Position numbers and translations under genes: made by a program | Source of the DNA: Asterias amurensis | Taxonomy: Eukaryota > Echinodermata > Asteroidea > Forcipulatida > Asteriidae | Assembly (NCBI RefSeq): GCF_032118995.1 | Contig: NC_092665.1 | Coordinates: 11,450,512-11,514,511 of the forward strand | Direction of reading: 5' to 3' | Length of the DNA: 64,000 nucleotides | The notes under the pieces: generated by a model | What the model saw: the letters and a program-made list of their open reading frames with translations, nothing else | Databases searched by the model: none | Told to the model about the DNA's origin: nothing | Shown: positions 62,570 to 64,000 of the stretch, piece after piece | Layout of the letters: every line of letters begins with the position of its first letter | Numbering within the stretch: the first letter of the stretch is position 1

Positions 62570-64000
62570 GCCCTCACCTTGAAGTGGATGTCAGGCCTTG
62601 TGATGTTAGGCAATCTTTCATAAATTGTTTTTATTTTGTTTTTATTTGTTTATGGGATCCTCCAAATCAATGCGTATACCGCAATCCTGCAGTTCGCTGA
62701 CTAAATTTGTTTTGCTGCATTCGTGTCAGTTTGCCCGCTGCTTAAAATAGGCTGCATTCGTGTCGGTTTGCCGGCTGCGTAAATTTGGCTTCACTCAACA
62801 ATTTGTAATTGTCACCCCCTTGCTCGATCCATCAGCCAGAGGAAATACCGCAGTAAAGCTGTAAACTGGTAAGACGAGAATGATGCGTCAGTCTCTTATG
62901 TTCCATCGGGGAGAAGGAAAGATTAAAAAAAGCTTGGGTCAGTCCCAGTTTGTAAAACTAGGAGAGTGGAATGCCGTCTCGACCCTGGTTTTGAAATTGA
63001 GGCCTCGCTGTGCGGCTGAAATTCCAGAACAATGTCGCTGGAAAGGAATTACTCTAATGGATGATAAATAGTTGTCATTAAAATGTCTGACTGCAGTAAA
63101 TCAGTTGATCTACTGTAGCTGTCTTGAATTTAAAGAAGAACACTATTTTCTTAAAGGGTACACACAGGCCTGATACTTCACGGAGGCAACAGAGGGGATT
63201 GCCTTGATGCCCTTGAAATGCTCCTCAAGAAATTTACAATTTCCTCATAGGGTACCCTGTAAGGAGAAAATGTCTTGGTTCCCTTGCCCTTTCAAAAACG
63301 AAGCAAACGGGCCTGGGTACAAACCAAATCTTAGTTATGTGTAATTTATTAATTTTGACGGCTTTCAAATGCTCTGATTGTCTGAAGTTGAAACATCTAA
63401 CAGTCAATGAAAGAAATTTATTTGGGTTGAACAGCAACAATCATAGGTACATTTATATATATATTTTGAGTAATTAACAGTGCCTTTAAGGATAGAATCT
63501 GCTACTTATGTAGTGGAACTTCCACGCATGTGGAGTGTAATAAGTAGGTTACCGGTTACCCTAAACTCAGTCATCACGTAGATGTCAATTGGCACCTGTT
63601 CTTACTAGTCATTCACTTATGGGCCCATCAAGCGTGCATAAATTTAAGACGCTGATGATAATAGTTTGTTTCACTGAAGAAGAAATTGTTAGAAGGCTTT
63701 GGAATCGACACTGGGAGGGGGGGGGGGGAAGGGATCCACTCAATCAATTTTACATTTTATATCAATGTTTTTGAATATTTATACTGAGTTCTAGCACACC
63801 GTATTGATTTGTACTCGCTCGTTGCGATGCTGTTTTATTTCTTGCTGACGTTATGGATAAATGTTGTCATTAATCCAGGTCGATGAATGGAAGAATTAAT
63901 TGATCAGATGCCTCTTCAAGAATCTGTAATATTCAAGATTGTTCATCTGCATTTTAAGAACGTATTGTGATTATTCTTGCCAGGTGTTCCAGAGACTAGT
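62570..64000. other. No gene recognised
   Basis: Contains another family F copy and a poly-G tract (63717-63727). ATTCGTGTC(A/G)GTTTGCC(C/G)GCTGC occurs twice at 62720-62780. A polypyrimidine-AG at 63974-63983 near the window end could be an acceptor but cannot be judged. Confidence 0.45.
63165..63318 (+). repeat. Family F repeat, good copy
   Basis: CAGGCCTGATACTTCACGGA, GGCAACAGAGGGGATTGCC, CTCATAGGGTACCCTG, GAAGCAAACGGGCCTG. It shares its start almost exactly with 62390. Confidence 0.65.

Overview
This is a eukaryotic nuclear window from a repeat-rich, intron-rich genome. Gene content (LZIC, a TMEM47-like claudin-fold protein and SMG8, all closer to animal than to plant or fungal homologues as I remember them) and the dense TTAA-flanked MITEs and tRNA-derived SINEs suggest a marine deuterostome invertebrate, most likely an echinoderm such as a sea star. 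The species is an inference and no database search was possible.

Layout. 1-13.4 kb: no gene I can support, only MITEs and AT-rich DNA. 13.46-13.54 kb: one minus-strand signal-peptide exon with a phase-1 donor, the possible start of a secreted or membrane protein whose other exons I could not find. 13.8-19.8 kb: AT-rich, MITEs, one short tandem array and a tRNA-like SINE head. 19.88-26.39 kb (minus): complete LZIC, six coding exons, 190 aa. 26.4-33.8 kb: intergenic, hairpins and MITEs. 33.79-38.08 kb (minus): complete four-exon, four-TM TMEM47-like protein, 205 aa. 38.08-38.83 kb: short divergent intergenic segment. 38.83-61.48 kb (plus): SMG8, subunit of the SMG1 kinase complex of nonsense-mediated decay, 22 coding exons, 957 aa. 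61.5-64 kb: SMG8 3' UTR, SINEs and other repeats.

The genes are not functionally linked; each is an independent housekeeping or cell-junction gene. TMEM47-like and SMG8 are head to head, about 750 bp between start codons, and may share a promoter region.

The most unusual structure is in the 3' part of SMG8. Three consecutive splice junctions have been locally duplicated: six degenerate upstream copies of the exon 18 acceptor (about 126-bp period), a perfect 124-bp tandem duplication of the exon 18 donor, and a second copy of the start of exon 19 whose four differences are all synonymous and which then runs into tandem stop codons. Use of any of these sites would create a premature stop, in a gene that itself encodes an NMD factor. 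Other notable items are a MULE-like element with a 9-bp target-site duplication, a hAT-like element with an 8-bp duplication, a tandem array built from SINE tRNA heads, a TTAA MITE splitting a tRNA-like sequence, and a MITE whose empty site is preserved next door in a tandem duplicate.
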